From NCBI GenBank assembly GCA_030596265.1, contig JAUVKM010000048.1, positions 1-10,225 on the forward strand: a stretch of DNA of 10,225 nt. Reading direction: 5' to 3'. Numbering within the stretch: the first letter of the stretch is position 1; each line of letters opens with the position of its first letter. Shown piece after piece: positions 1-6,942 of the stretch. The position numbers and the translations under genes are program-made. The stretch comes from Candidatus Cloacimonadota bacterium (GTDB taxonomy: Bacteria > Cloacimonadota > Cloacimonadia > Cloacimonadales > TCS61). The notes below the pieces were generated by a model. It did not search any database. It was not told the origin of the DNA and saw nothing but the letters and a program-made list of their open reading frames with translations.

Positions 1-1
1 T

Positions 2-1237
2 CAATGTATGTTGGATGTAGAGATCGCAGCCTGCAGAGCAATGAATGAAAAGGGAATAATCCCTAAAGAAGATCTCAATGTGATAGTAGAAAAAGCCGAC
101 TTTGATGTTGAGAGAATTGCTGAGATCGAAGAGATCACACATCATGATGTGATCGCTTTTCTTACAAATATCGCAGAATATGTAGGACCTCCATCACGTT
201 GGTTACATTTTGGGATGACCTCTTCTGATGTACTTGATACAGCTTCCTCGATCCAACTTAAACAAGCTGGTGAACTTATCCTACGTGATTTACAAAAATT
301 TTCTGAAATCCTTAAAATGAAAGCTCGTGAATACAAAAATACCCTTTGCATAGGAAGATCTCACGGTATTCATGCAGAACCTACTACATACGGTCTGAAA
401 TATGCACTCTGGTTCGATGAGATGCAAAGAAATATTGTTAGAATGGAAAATGCAATTGCTATTGTTTCTGTAGGACAAATCTCAGGAGCTGTAGGAAATT
501 ATGCTCATCTCTCTCCTGAAATTGAAGAGATCGCCTGTAAATATCTTGATCTTGATCCTGTTAATATTTCTACACAAGTTATCCAGAGAGATAGAATTTC
601 TGAATTTATGAACACTCTTGCTGTTATTGGATCAACAATAGAAAAAATATCAATGGAGATTCGACATCTACAACGAACTGAAGTTTTGGAAGTAGAAGAG
701 AATTTCTCCAAGGGACAAAAAGGTTCCTCAGCAATGCCTCATAAACGTAATCCAATTATTACGGAACGTATGTGTGGAATGGCTCGTATTCTGCGTTCTA
801 ATGCGATTGCAGCGTTAGAAAATAATGCTCTCTGGCACGAAAGGGATATTAGTCATTCTTCTGTTGAACGAATTATTTTACCCGATTCTACTATCTTGAT
901 GAACTACATGTTGAATAAGATGATCCCACTTATTGAAAATTTACTGGTTTACCCTGAAAAAATGATGCAGAATATTGAGCTTACAAATGGGCTTGTTTTT
1001 TCTCAAGTTGTCTTATTGGAGCTTTCCAAGAAAGGAATTTCTAGAGAAAGTTCTTATGCCCTGGTCCAACGAAATGCAATGGAATGCTGGAAATCTAAAA
1101 AACCATTTGCAGAGCTAATCTTTGCCGATGAAGAGATCCGTGAATTCCTTACCGAAGAGGAACTAGGTGATATTTTTTCCTATGAAAGATATTATAAAAA
1201 TGTTGATTTTATCTTTGACAGAATTGGAATATTGTAA
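2..1237 (+). CDS. purB: Adenylosuccinate lyase, 5'-truncated by window edge
   Basis: Adenylosuccinate lyase acts twice in purine synthesis in the cytoplasm, splitting SAICAR to AICAR plus fumarate and adenylosuccinate to AMP plus fumarate. The reading frame is open to the window edge. Two codons (Gln-Cys) precede the first Met at 8 and fit the family's N-terminal helix, so Met at 8 is internal and about 20 residues are missing. Numbering from that Met, the fumarase/aspartase-superfamily signature [11 protein letters not shown] is at residues 239-249 and carries the catalytic serine loop. Conserved histidines are seen in THHDV (His46), WLHFG (His67) and GRSHG (His119); compared from memory with the Bacillus subtilis enzyme these match His68, His89 and His141. 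[10 protein letters not shown] follows the signature. The C-terminus ([13 protein letters not shown]) is intact and the length fits the roughly 430-residue bacterial family. The stop overlaps the next start (TAATG). Confidence 0.97.
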   Translation, partial: QCMLDVEIAACRAMNEKGIIPKEDLNVIVEKADFDVERIAEIEEITHHDVIAFLTNIAEYVGPPSRWLHFGMTSSDVLDTASSIQLKQAGELILRDLQKFSEILKMKAREYKNTLCIGRSHGIHAEPTTYGLKYALWFDEMQRNIVRMENAIAIVSVGQISGAVGNYAHLSPEIEEIACKYLDLDPVNISTQVIQRDRISEFMNTLAVIGSTIEKISMEIRHLQRTEVLEVEENFSKGQKGSSAMPHKRNPIITERMCGMARILRSNAIAALENNALWHERDISHSSVERIILPDSTILMNYMLNKMIPLIENLLVYPEKMMQNIELTNGLVFSQVVLLELSKKGISRESSYALVQRNAMECWKSKKPFAELIFADEEIREFLTEEELGDIFSYERYYKNVDFIFDRIGIL

Positions 1238-1752
1238 TGTCGGAATATACTCCTATTGAGCATTTAACCAAGATCCAAAAACTAAAATATAAAGCTGCTT
1301 TTTTCCCAATTCTGCTAGTTATTGTCAGTTTTGTATTAAATATGATTTATGGAATTGATCAAACCAAATATCTCTCAATTTTTGGACTTATCTGGTACAT
1401 AGCTATAATAATCCAATTCAGGGTTAGAAGAAACTATCCACCGAAAAGGAAAACGGAAATTGCACTTTCCCCAATTTATGGAAAAGTTACTAAGATTGAA
1501 GATCGTTCCATCACCATAAAAAAGGGATTTTTTCAATCTGCAGATATTCGTTATGCCGGACAAAATATCGAAGTAACAATAAAATCTAAACAAGTTAATT
1601 ATTTTGAAGAGCAACCTTCTCTTGCTGGAAGATTAATTGGTGTAATTTCATCCTCAGGAATTTGCATTTGTGGGATTCCAGAGGGCTGGAAAATTGAATT
1701 AAATGTCGGTGATAAAGTTGCAGCCGGTGAAACTATTTTGGCAGTAAAATGA
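1237..1752 (+). CDS. Phosphatidylserine decarboxylase-like membrane protein, probably catalytically dead
   Basis: The 171-residue protein has the layout of short-form phosphatidylserine decarboxylases (PSD). Two hydrophobic segments (about 20-38 and 45-61) are followed by a basic FRVRRNYPP stretch, where the family has FFRDPxRxxP. Then comes SPIYGKV (78-84, for SPADGKV) and a C-terminal GDKVAAGETILA (158-169), which is typical of the family. Two essentials are missing. The 'GLIKFGSR' self-cleavage site that makes the pyruvoyl group is replaced by GVISSSG (135-141). The internal segment holding the conserved His (HVNRAP) is absent: residues 85-95 seem to pass straight from the SPADGKV region to the later ERNSIVIE region. 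The protein is about 40-60 residues short of the family. It overlaps purB and pssA by a few bases and has no strong Shine-Dalgarno, so coupled translation is likely. It may be a scaffold or regulator of PE synthesis, or a relic. The family link is made from memory; another biotinyl/lipoyl-like fold cannot be excluded. Confidence 0.65.
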   Translation: MSEYTPIEHLTKIQKLKYKAAFFPILLVIVSFVLNMIYGIDQTKYLSIFGLIWYIAIIIQFRVRRNYPPKRKTEIALSPIYGKVTKIEDRSITIKKGFFQSADIRYAGQNIEVTIKSKQVNYFEEQPSLAGRLIGVISSSGICICGIPEGWKIELNVGDKVAAGETILAVK

Positions 1753-2462
1753 ATACAAAAAAATTAAAGTATGTTGTCCCAAATTCATTCACGGCTCTTA
1801 GTCTTATTTTAGGATTATCTGCACTACATTTAATAAGTTTAGGCAACTATTTTTTAGCTGCCTGGCTAATCGGTTTTGCAATGATCTGTGATTTTTTGGA
1901 TGGAAAATTTGCCAGGATGTTGAATGCTCAAAGTAAATTTGGTGCTCAATTTGATACCTTATCAGATTTTGTAACCTTCGGAGTTACTCCCGGATTTTTA
2001 GCTTATTCTAGCTTGCTGAATAATGTAACTTTTGTTGGTGCAGCAGTATCAATTTTCTATGTTTTTTGTGGAGGATACCGTTTAGTAAGATTCACACTTA
2101 AAAATAAAATCACTTCAAAAAAACAACCTTTTATTGGATTGCCCATTCCGGCAGCTGCTGGAATGATTGCTTCATTTATTATTTTTGATTCCTATTTTCA
2201 AGATGCAAAAATAATCGTCGACCTATTAATAATTTCAACTTTTATAGTATCTATTTTGATGATAAGCAAGATAGAATATCTACCGCTTGAAAAAGGCAAT
2301 AAATTATCAAAAGAATCAAAATTCTTTATTATCTTAGCAGTTATTAGTATTGTCTTAGCTATTGAATTTTCCTATTTTATCTTCATAATCTGGATGTTGA
2401 TATATATACTTTATGGAGTATTCAGACAAATATTTCTTTCTTTCAAAAAAACACGCTCCTAA
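1749..2462 (+). CDS. pssA: CDP-diacylglycerol--serine O-phosphatidyltransferase
   Basis: PssA is an integral membrane enzyme that joins CDP-diacylglycerol and L-serine to give phosphatidylserine and CMP, the committed step to phosphatidylethanolamine. The CDP-alcohol phosphatidyltransferase signature DxxDGxxARxxxxxxxxGxxxDxxxD is complete: Asp48, Asp51, Gly52, Ala55, Arg56, Gly65, Asp69 and Asp73. These aspartates bind the metal and activate serine. RLVRFTLKN (111-119) and FIGLPIPAAAG (128-138) match the segments that mark the serine-specific subfamily. About six to seven hydrophobic helices follow one another, and the last ones (193-225) end in a basic tail. The 237-residue length is normal. 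The ATG overlaps the stop of the PSD-like gene (ATGA), so the two are probably coupled. Partnering with a PSD-type neighbour is common for pssA and supports the call. No clear terminator follows. Confidence 0.93.
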   Translation: MNTKKLKYVVPNSFTALSLILGLSALHLISLGNYFLAAWLIGFAMICDFLDGKFARMLNAQSKFGAQFDTLSDFVTFGVTPGFLAYSSLLNNVTFVGAAVSIFYVFCGGYRLVRFTLKNKITSKKQPFIGLPIPAAAGMIASFIIFDSYFQDAKIIVDLLIISTFIVSILMISKIEYLPLEKGNKLSKESKFFIILAVISIVLAIEFSYFIFIIWMLIYILYGVFRQIFLSFKKTRS

Positions 2463-2571
2463 AATCACATAATATTTCATTTTCAAATTATAATAACAAT
2501 CTAAAATTCTTCAACTTCTTATATCTAGGCTAAATACCCTCATTCATATTCACGTACCAATTATATTATCC

Positions 2572-2599
2572 TTGACATGTACACACCCATCCTTATAAA
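2572..2599 (+). promoter_or_regulatory. Sigma70-type promoter for the 2671-4066 gene pair
   Basis: A perfect -35 TTGACA (2572-2577) is followed after 16 bp by TATAAA (2594-2599). Transcription would start near 2606 and leave a leader of about 65 nt before the ATG at 2671. It is the best promoter match in the gap and points the right way. Confidence 0.6.
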
Positions 2600-2659
2600 A
2601 GACACGTAGATGTACTCAAAGATTAAATAGATTGTATCATAAGGATAATGTAGTGAATT

Positions 2660-2665
2660 AAGGAG
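2660..2665 (+). promoter_or_regulatory. Strong Shine-Dalgarno (AAGGAG)
   Basis: AAGGAG lies 5 nt before the ATG at 2671. It fixes that start and supports the unknown gene as truly translated. Confidence 0.8.
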
Positions 2666-2670
2666 AGACC

Positions 2671-3366
2671 ATGCCGATATTCAAAGATAATTATTTTACA
2701 AATGACACCTACTCACTTCGTACTGAAAGACTGAAGATAATAAAAAATTATATACTCGATTGGTCGGGACATTTATCACTTTCAAAAGAGTTACTTGATT
2801 GGGGAATGACAGCTCCGGGTCGATGGCAAAATATCCAAAAAAAAGTTGAAGAAAAAAAGAATAAATCTAACAATATTTTTCTGGAACTAAAAGAAATTGA
2901 TGAAATAACTTTCAAGTATTATCTACGTTGTAAACGTTTAATCTATAACAAATATATTGAAAATAAAAAGATATTACATCAATATGGGATCGACACAAAA
3001 TTTCCCAGAAACAGACAGGAAAAAATTTATACAATTAAGAAAATGCTAAAGGCATTTACCAAACAAAAAGAGCAGAATGAACCCGATCTTATCCCGGAAG
3101 ATTTTATTTTAAAACTTGAATCATTATTTAAAAAATCGAAAACAACATTTGAGAAAGCCCATTCAAATGACAGATCAACTTCTTCGGAAGCAGTTGAAAA
3201 ACAAGTTGAGATTTTCAAAGAAGATTCTAAGAAATTGCGGACATTATATTCATGGGCATTAATGACCTGGGAAACGGATGAACCTTACCTGGTTCAACTA
3301 GGATTTGCCGTAAAACCTAAGAAGAAAAGTAAAGTCGAAAACGAGACAGATGGGGTACTGGAATAA
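2671..3366 (+). CDS. Lysine-rich helical protein of unknown function
   Basis: I do not recognise this 231-residue protein. It is soluble, with no signal peptide or membrane segment, and is rich in Lys, Glu, Ile and Leu with helix-like heptads, notably about 52-100 and 114-195. A proline/serine-rich break lies near 136-142 and 165-173. Conserved-looking aromatic spots are LLDWGMTAPGRW (41-52) and WALMTWETDEPYLVQLGFAV (195-214), followed by a basic tail (KPKKKSK). The overall look is a helical bundle, perhaps binding a protein or nucleic acid, but nothing shows a catalytic site. The start is firm: AAGGAG 5 nt upstream and a consensus-like promoter before it. The 3' end overlaps or nearly touches comF, so the two are co-transcribed. 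A role linked to ComF is only guilt by association. Confidence 0.8.
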   Translation: MPIFKDNYFTNDTYSLRTERLKIIKNYILDWSGHLSLSKELLDWGMTAPGRWQNIQKKVEEKKNKSNNIFLELKEIDEITFKYYLRCKRLIYNKYIENKKILHQYGIDTKFPRNRQEKIYTIKKMLKAFTKQKEQNEPDLIPEDFILKLESLFKKSKTTFEKAHSNDRSTSSEAVEKQVEIFKEDSKKLRTLYSWALMTWETDEPYLVQLGFAVKPKKKSKVENETDGVLE

Positions 3367-3367
3367 T

Positions 3368-4066
3368 ATGAATATTCTGCAAACATTTATTGGACTTTTT
3401 TTTCCAAAAACATGTTTGAGTTGCGACGAACGTCTTTTAGAAAATGAACAATTTATCTGTTCAAATTGTAATAATTCACTTAAGTTTTTAGAGAATATCT
3501 GTATCATTTGTGGTGCACCAAAAACCACAAGAGAATGTAAGGTTTGTCGGACCAATGAATTTCAATTTGATAAAGCTCGTTCGGTTTTCATGTTTAATAA
3601 AGTCGTGCAAAATATGATACATGAATTCAAATATAACGAAATGACACGAATCTCGAAATTCCTTGGAAAACTATCGCAAGAATATATTGAACGATTTCAG
3701 CCATTTGATCATATTGATTATATTGTTCCAGTTCCACTTCATAAAGTAAAAAAGCGCTCCCGCGGATTTAATCAAGCAGAATATCTTGCCTGTGAGATTT
3801 CTAAAAATTTGAATTGGAAGCATCTTCCTAAACTAATTAAGAGAAAGAAATTTACAGAAACTCAAACTAAATTGAATAAAAATCAAAGAAAGAAAAATGT
3901 ATCATTTGCTTTTGCAGTTAGTACTAAATATGATATCAAGGGAAAAAATATACTGTTAGTAGATGATGTATTTACAACCGGTGCTACAGCTAATTCTATT
4001 GCCATGGCATTAAAGGAAAAACAAGTAAATAAGGTTTATGTTTTAACAATTGCAAGAGCATTGTAA
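3368..4066 (+). CDS. comF: ComF family phosphoribosyltransferase-like protein
   Basis: ComF proteins pair an N-terminal zinc ribbon with a type I phosphoribosyltransferase domain. In naturally competent bacteria they act in the cytoplasm in DNA uptake and recombination; elsewhere their role is unclear. From the ATG at 3368 the protein has 232 residues. Four Cys pairs bind metal: CLSC (16-19), CSNC (31-34), CIIC (45-48) and CKVC (57-60). VPVPLHKVKKRSRGFNQAEYLA (starting at 120, family VPVPLxxxRxxxRGFNQAxxLA) follows, then ETQTKLNKNQRKKN (164-177), then the PRPP-binding motif ILLVDDVFTTGAT (195-207, with the Asp199-Asp200 pair). An in-frame ATG at 3350 would add six residues (MGYWNN). I prefer 3368 because family members begin close to the 'FFPKTC' segment. 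It overlaps or abuts the preceding gene, so both are likely in one operon. Confidence 0.93.
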   Translation: MNILQTFIGLFFPKTCLSCDERLLENEQFICSNCNNSLKFLENICIICGAPKTTRECKVCRTNEFQFDKARSVFMFNKVVQNMIHEFKYNEMTRISKFLGKLSQEYIERFQPFDHIDYIVPVPLHKVKKRSRGFNQAEYLACEISKNLNWKHLPKLIKRKKFTETQTKLNKNQRKKNVSFAFAVSTKYDIKGKNILLVDDVFTTGATANSIAMALKEKQVNKVYVLTIARAL

Positions 4067-4209
4067 TGATACTTTTTGTCTTTCTGACGTTACTTCTACG
4101 TTGTTCTCAGGAAGAATCTCATCGTTAAAAAACCCTCTTTAATTCTCCCTTACAAAGGGAGACTAAACGGAAGATCACTTCAACAACATATATCTTATAA
4201 AATACGAAA
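4067..4209. other. Convergent gap between comF and the beta-helix gene
   Basis: The 143-bp gap separates two genes that read toward each other. It contains a perfect palindrome (4144-4162) and an A-run, but no ORF. No canonical terminator directly follows comF. Confidence 0.6.
4127..4162 (-). repeat. Palindromic repeat, possible terminator for the minus-strand gene
   Basis: TCTCCCTT (4144-4151) and AAGGGAGA (4155-4162) form a perfect 8-bp stem with a 3-nt loop. Read on the minus strand, the stem is followed after 11 nt by six T residues (4127-4132). That distance is too long for a textbook terminator, but the position just past the stop at 4210 fits. From memory, the sequence resembles a dispersed repeat of the form 'CCCTTTAATTCCCCCTTxxxAAGGGGGA' found in many bacterial genomes. 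Confidence 0.5.
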
Positions 4210-6561
4210 TTATTTTAATAAGAGCATCTTCTTTGTTAGATGCTTAGTTGGTGTTTGCAAAAGGTAGAAATAAACTCCACTGGAAACTCTTTTACCATTA
4301 TCATCTTTGCTGTTCCAAAGCATTTCGCTTCTGCCGGGACTCATATAGCAATCTAGTAGTGTTTTAACCTTCTGTCCTTTAATGTTATAAATCTCCAATT
4401 TTACTTGTCCCGATTCTGGTAGATTAAAAACTATTTTGGTCTCCGGGTTAAAAGGGTTGGGATAGTTAGTTAGAAGGTATTGGGTGTTGGGTATTTGGTT
4501 TTCGGTAGCATTTACATAAGATGGTGCGTCAAACTCATAACAACCCATATCAATGATTGCTATTCCGTCTCCATCCCCATCCCAAACACGGTAATTATGA
4601 AGTAAATCCCACGGAGGTAAGAATAAACCGGTGGTATCAGGTGTGCCGGTATCTACGCAGGGAGAACCTAAAGTTAACTGATATGGATCATCACCGGATA
4701 AAAAGAAAAGAGGATCTTCATCTATGTTACCTTCCAGCCAATTGACAATGTTTACACCATTCTCATTAAAAATTGCGCTTTCTCCACCCAAAATATTGCA
4801 ATTAGAAATATCTATCTCACTTATAATCCCTTGTCCTGATTTATCAAAAAGAGCTATCTCATAATCACCGATATTTCTTAAAATATTATTTCTACAATTT
4901 ATGTTTCCCTGAAATTCGATACCGTAAGGAGATTCATTGTTTATCATTGTATTATTAGTAAAAGTAAGCGTATGATCATCTAAAACTTGGGCATAAATAG
5001 TACTTTTACCAAATGTATTTGAATTATCATAAAATAAACAATTATTTATCCGAACATCTCCCTGAACATAATTATAATCATTTATCAATAGTGCACTGGC
5101 ATATCCCTCCAATAAAGTAGAAGTTGCATTGTTATTGATAAATTCACAATTTTCAATGATGATATCTCCACTACTCATAGCATATAAACCGGCTGAATTT
5201 ACTGAATAACCTATAGATGTGTTATTTGAAAAAGTACAATCTTCTGCTTTAAAGAAAGTAGTCTCGTTAAACTGCCCACTTGATAGATTTTGCACTTCAA
5301 TATTATCTATTCTAACATTTTTTAATTGAATATTCCCTCCTGATGTAATGCTACATATGGCAGCACCTGAATCAGTTGATATACAATCTTGAATTATAAT
5401 ATTTTCAAACCGAATTAAATTACTATGAGCTGTTGAAATAAAGATATTAGCAGTACTTCCATTTTGAAAGGTCATATTTTTTATAGTTGAATTATCATAA
5501 TCCGGTCCAGTATAAAAAAAAGGATAACCACCCATTTCTCCGTCGATGATAGTTGTGTTCATATCTTCACCAATAATATTCACATACTCTTTGCAACCAA
5601 AAGCGAATTGCTGTTGATTCAAGCTTTTGCTATAAGTACCTGCTGCAAGATATATAGTATGAGGATCGTCACTATTTGAGGCTATATTTCTAACAGCGAG
5701 ATTAATTGTTTTCAATGGTTCATCTGCAATTAATCCGGAATTCTCATCATTACCTTCAGGAGAAACGTATAGATCATGATCTATAGGCACTAAAGTATGA
5801 TTAAGAATGTCAAAATTATAAGTATAATTATATGAGCCAGGGTAACTTTGGGCAAAATATCTTGTCGGTTCTGCAACAGTGAATGTATCAAGAATTACTG
5901 TTTGTTCATTTATATGATGTATAAATATTTCAATTCCTGTTGCTGCAATATTGTTATATATACTGCATCTATTAGCTGGATCAAATTCAACTTGGTAACC
6001 ACTTATACCAATGCCACCTCCTACTCTATGTGCATTATTATGATGTATAGAATTTCCCGATAAATAAACTAATCCATTGATTATTGACAAACCTCCACCA
6101 ACAAAGCTAAAATTATTAGTTATAAGACAATTAATTATATCACATTGTACGAATTCTTGATAATCAGCGAATATGCTTATACCACCACCGAAGAGTGGAT
6201 CATCATCTACTCCCTGTCCGTTGGTAATGGTCAAACCACGCAAACATGTGTCGGTTTCCTGTGAGATGATACTCACACAACTTGATAAGCGTTGTCCATC
6301 GATGATTGTTGAATATATGTACTGCTCATCTCCAGTAGTTAATTCAAGACTGGCTACGGTAATGTTTTTACCGTTGTAATTGATATTTTCTAAATATGTA
6401 TCAGGATAAACGAGAACAGTATCGGAGTCTGCAGAAGCATCTATGCCTTCCTGTATGGTTGTGAAGTTGCCTGTGCCGTCTTGTTTAATGTGCCAGGTAA
6501 TGGAATTTAGCAACGAATTTAGACAAATTAGCACGAATACTAATAATAGTTTAGATTTCAT
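4210..6561 (-). CDS. Secreted double right-handed beta-helix protein with C-terminal sorting/FlgD-like domain
   Basis: The 783-residue protein starts with a Sec signal peptide (MKSKLLLVFVLICLNSLLNS, 1-20). The mature part opens with TWHIKQDGTGNFTTIQEGID (about 22-41). A first beta-helix (about 40-260) shows Asn-rich turns such as ITNNF and HHNNA. A second module opens with LYVSPEGNDENSGLIADEPLKTI (starting at 264, DUF1565-like) and runs to about 600, with repeated NNT/NNC/NNN turns that stack coils. GNIDEDPLF (611-619), SPCVDTG (633-639) and DGDGDGIAIIDMGCYEF (661-677) close it. The C-terminus has NYPNPFNPETKI (699-710), then IYNIKGQKVKTL and SSGVYFYLL, a Por-type sorting or FlgD Ig-like domain ending in KKMLLLK. 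No enzymatic residues are identifiable. It is probably surface-bound or released. The start at 6561 is chosen for the signal peptide and for GAGG upstream; the 46 codons further upstream are repeat DNA. Confidence 0.88.
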   Translation of the reverse strand: MKSKLLLVFVLICLNSLLNSITWHIKQDGTGNFTTIQEGIDASADSDTVLVYPDTYLENINYNGKNITVASLELTTGDEQYIYSTIIDGQRLSSCVSIISQETDTCLRGLTITNGQGVDDDPLFGGGISIFADYQEFVQCDIINCLITNNFSFVGGGLSIINGLVYLSGNSIHHNNAHRVGGGIGISGYQVEFDPANRCSIYNNIAATGIEIFIHHINEQTVILDTFTVAEPTRYFAQSYPGSYNYTYNFDILNHTLVPIDHDLYVSPEGNDENSGLIADEPLKTINLAVRNIASNSDDPHTIYLAAGTYSKSLNQQQFAFGCKEYVNIIGEDMNTTIIDGEMGGYPFFYTGPDYDNSTIKNMTFQNGSTANIFISTAHSNLIRFENIIIQDCISTDSGAAICSITSGGNIQLKNVRIDNIEVQNLSSGQFNETTFFKAEDCTFSNNTSIGYSVNSAGLYAMSSGDIIIENCEFINNNATSTLLEGYASALLINDYNYVQGDVRINNCLFYDNSNTFGKSTIYAQVLDDHTLTFTNNTMINNESPYGIEFQGNINCRNNILRNIGDYEIALFDKSGQGIISEIDISNCNILGGESAIFNENGVNIVNWLEGNIDEDPLFFLSGDDPYQLTLGSPCVDTGTPDTTGLFLPPWDLLHNYRVWDGDGDGIAIIDMGCYEFDAPSYVNATENQIPNTQYLLTNYPNPFNPETKIVFNLPESGQVKLEIYNIKGQKVKTLLDCYMSPGRSEMLWNSKDDNGKRVSSGVYFYLLQTPTKHLTKKMLLLK

Positions 6562-6569
6562 AAATACCT

Positions 6570-6616
6570 CAAACTCACCCCCAACCCCTCTCTTCAACCC
6601 AAGAGAGGGGCTTTTT
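6570..6616 (-). repeat. GAGAGGGG-type palindromic repeat, copy 1
   Basis: CCCCTCTCTT (6585-6594) and AAGAGAGGGG (6601-6610) form a perfect 10-bp stem with a 6-nt loop. A 3' tail on the minus strand reads GGTTGGGGGTGAG. On the plus strand the stem is followed by CTTTTTGG, so it looks like a terminator in that direction, although no plus-strand gene reads into it. The same arm-plus-tail pattern recurs at 6898-6942 in the opposite orientation. Confidence 0.75.
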
Positions 6617-6638
6617 GGATGATTATATTTTTTTCCTC

Positions 6639-6661
6639 GTTCACAAGTTGAACTTGTGAAC
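6639..6661. repeat. Perfect 11-bp palindrome
   Basis: GTTCACAAGTT (6639-6649) and AACTTGTGAAC (6651-6661) are exact inverted repeats around a single G. The unit would fold as a hairpin in RNA or a cruciform in DNA. Its position among other palindromes suggests a dispersed repeat rather than an operator. Confidence 0.75.
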
Positions 6662-6669
6662 TTGGGTTG

Positions 6670-6702
6670 CGTATGCAATCCGGCAACTGCCGGATGCATA
6701 CG
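6670..6702. repeat. Long imperfect palindrome
   Basis: CGTATGCA plus TCCGGCA (6670-6685, with one bulged A at 6678) pairs with TGCCGGA plus TGCATACG (6688-6702). This gives 15 base pairs around a 2-nt loop. It is much richer in G+C than the surroundings, which supports its being an inserted repeat unit. Its right end runs into CGAGGT (6701-6706), which pairs with ACCTCG (6715-6720). Confidence 0.75.
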
Positions 6703-6707
6703 AGGTT

Positions 6708-6747
6708 ATTGATCACCTCGGAGAATTGATCCTACATTGGCATCCTC
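6708..6747 (-). repeat. 40-bp dispersed repeat, copy A
   Basis: Aligned without gaps to 9277-9316, 32 of 40 bases are identical, with a shared core TCGGAGAATTGA and a shared end CATCCTC. In this copy the left arm of the palindrome is degraded. It lies about 150 bp upstream of the start of the downstream beta-helix gene. Confidence 0.7.
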
Positions 6748-6767
6748 AGCTTGACTGGGGATCTTAG

Positions 6768-6787
6768 ATTCCCGCTTTCACGGGAAT
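6768..6787. repeat. Short hairpin repeat (ATTCCCG/CGGGAAT)
   Basis: ATTCCCG (6768-6774) and CGGGAAT (6781-6787) form a 7-bp stem with loop CTTTCA. Together with the preceding 'TTGACTGGGGATC' and following 'GACA' it resembles, from memory, a composite repeat found between genes in many bacteria ('gattcccgctttcgcgggaatgac'). Confidence 0.65.
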
Positions 6788-6819
6788 GACAACTATTTCA
6801 TTTATTTAAAGATCAATAT

Positions 6820-6866
6820 CCTTGCGAAGGTCGAGAGTTAGAGAAAGTTTCACAACCTTCGCAAGG
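6820..6866. repeat. Perfect 12-bp inverted repeat with 23-nt loop
   Basis: CCTTGCGAAGGT (6820-6831) and ACCTTCGCAAGG (6855-6866) are exact reverse complements. The 12-bp arms are far beyond what chance gives in AT-rich DNA. The arms themselves contain a smaller dyad (CCTTgcgAAGG). Confidence 0.8.
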
Positions 6867-6897
6867 TTTATAAGTTCTCACAACAGCATCTTATGTT

Positions 6898-6942
6898 CCC
6901 TCGCCTGTGACATGGGAACAGGAGAGGGTTAGGGTGAGGGCT
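6898..6942 (+). repeat. GAGAGGG-type palindromic repeat, copy 2
   Basis: CCCTCGCCTGT (6898-6908) pairs with ACAGGAGAGGG (6918-6928) with one mismatch. The tail TTAGGGTGAGGGCT (6929-6942) follows. Arm and tail match the unit at 6570-6616 in reverse orientation. The tail overlaps the TAG stop (6941-6943) of the upstream beta-helix gene. On the minus strand the stem could act as an attenuator or transcript-end stabiliser. Confidence 0.75.

Larger units (their letters stand above)
2463..2670. other. Non-coding gap between pssA and the helical-protein gene
   Basis: This 208-bp AT-rich gap holds no ORF that can be supported. It has no hairpin with a T-tract that would end the pssA transcript. It carries one good promoter candidate. 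Two short words also occur twice around that promoter: ATGTAC at 2577-2582 and 2610-2615, and CACGTA at 2551-2556 and 2603-2608. These could be coincidence. Confidence 0.6.
6562..6940. other. Intergenic gap packed with different palindromic repeats
   Basis: The 379 bp between the two beta-helix genes hold no credible gene. Seven separate repeat or palindrome units lie almost end to end (listed individually). The two outermost units are the same family in opposite orientation. One touches the stop codon of the upstream gene and the other ends about 8 bp before the start codon of the downstream gene. Confidence 0.8.

Noticed and set aside
3350..3367. Upstream comF start at 3350
   Set aside because: It adds six residues not typical of the family, and neither start has a strong ribosome site. 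The ATG at 3368 places the first zinc ligand at the usual distance, though 3350 remains possible.
6585..6616. Plus-strand intrinsic terminator (10-bp stem followed by CTTTTTGG)
   Set aside because: No plus-strand gene leads into it; the nearest, comF, ends 2.5 kb away. It is better explained as a dispersed palindromic repeat.
6562..6699. 46-codon N-terminal extension of the downstream beta-helix gene, starting at the ATG at 6699
   Set aside because: The extension is translated from palindromic repeats, and a clear signal peptide with a ribosome site begins at 6561.
6562..6940. CRISPR array
   Set aside because: The repeat units differ from each other and are not separated by equal-length spacers, and no cas gene is present.
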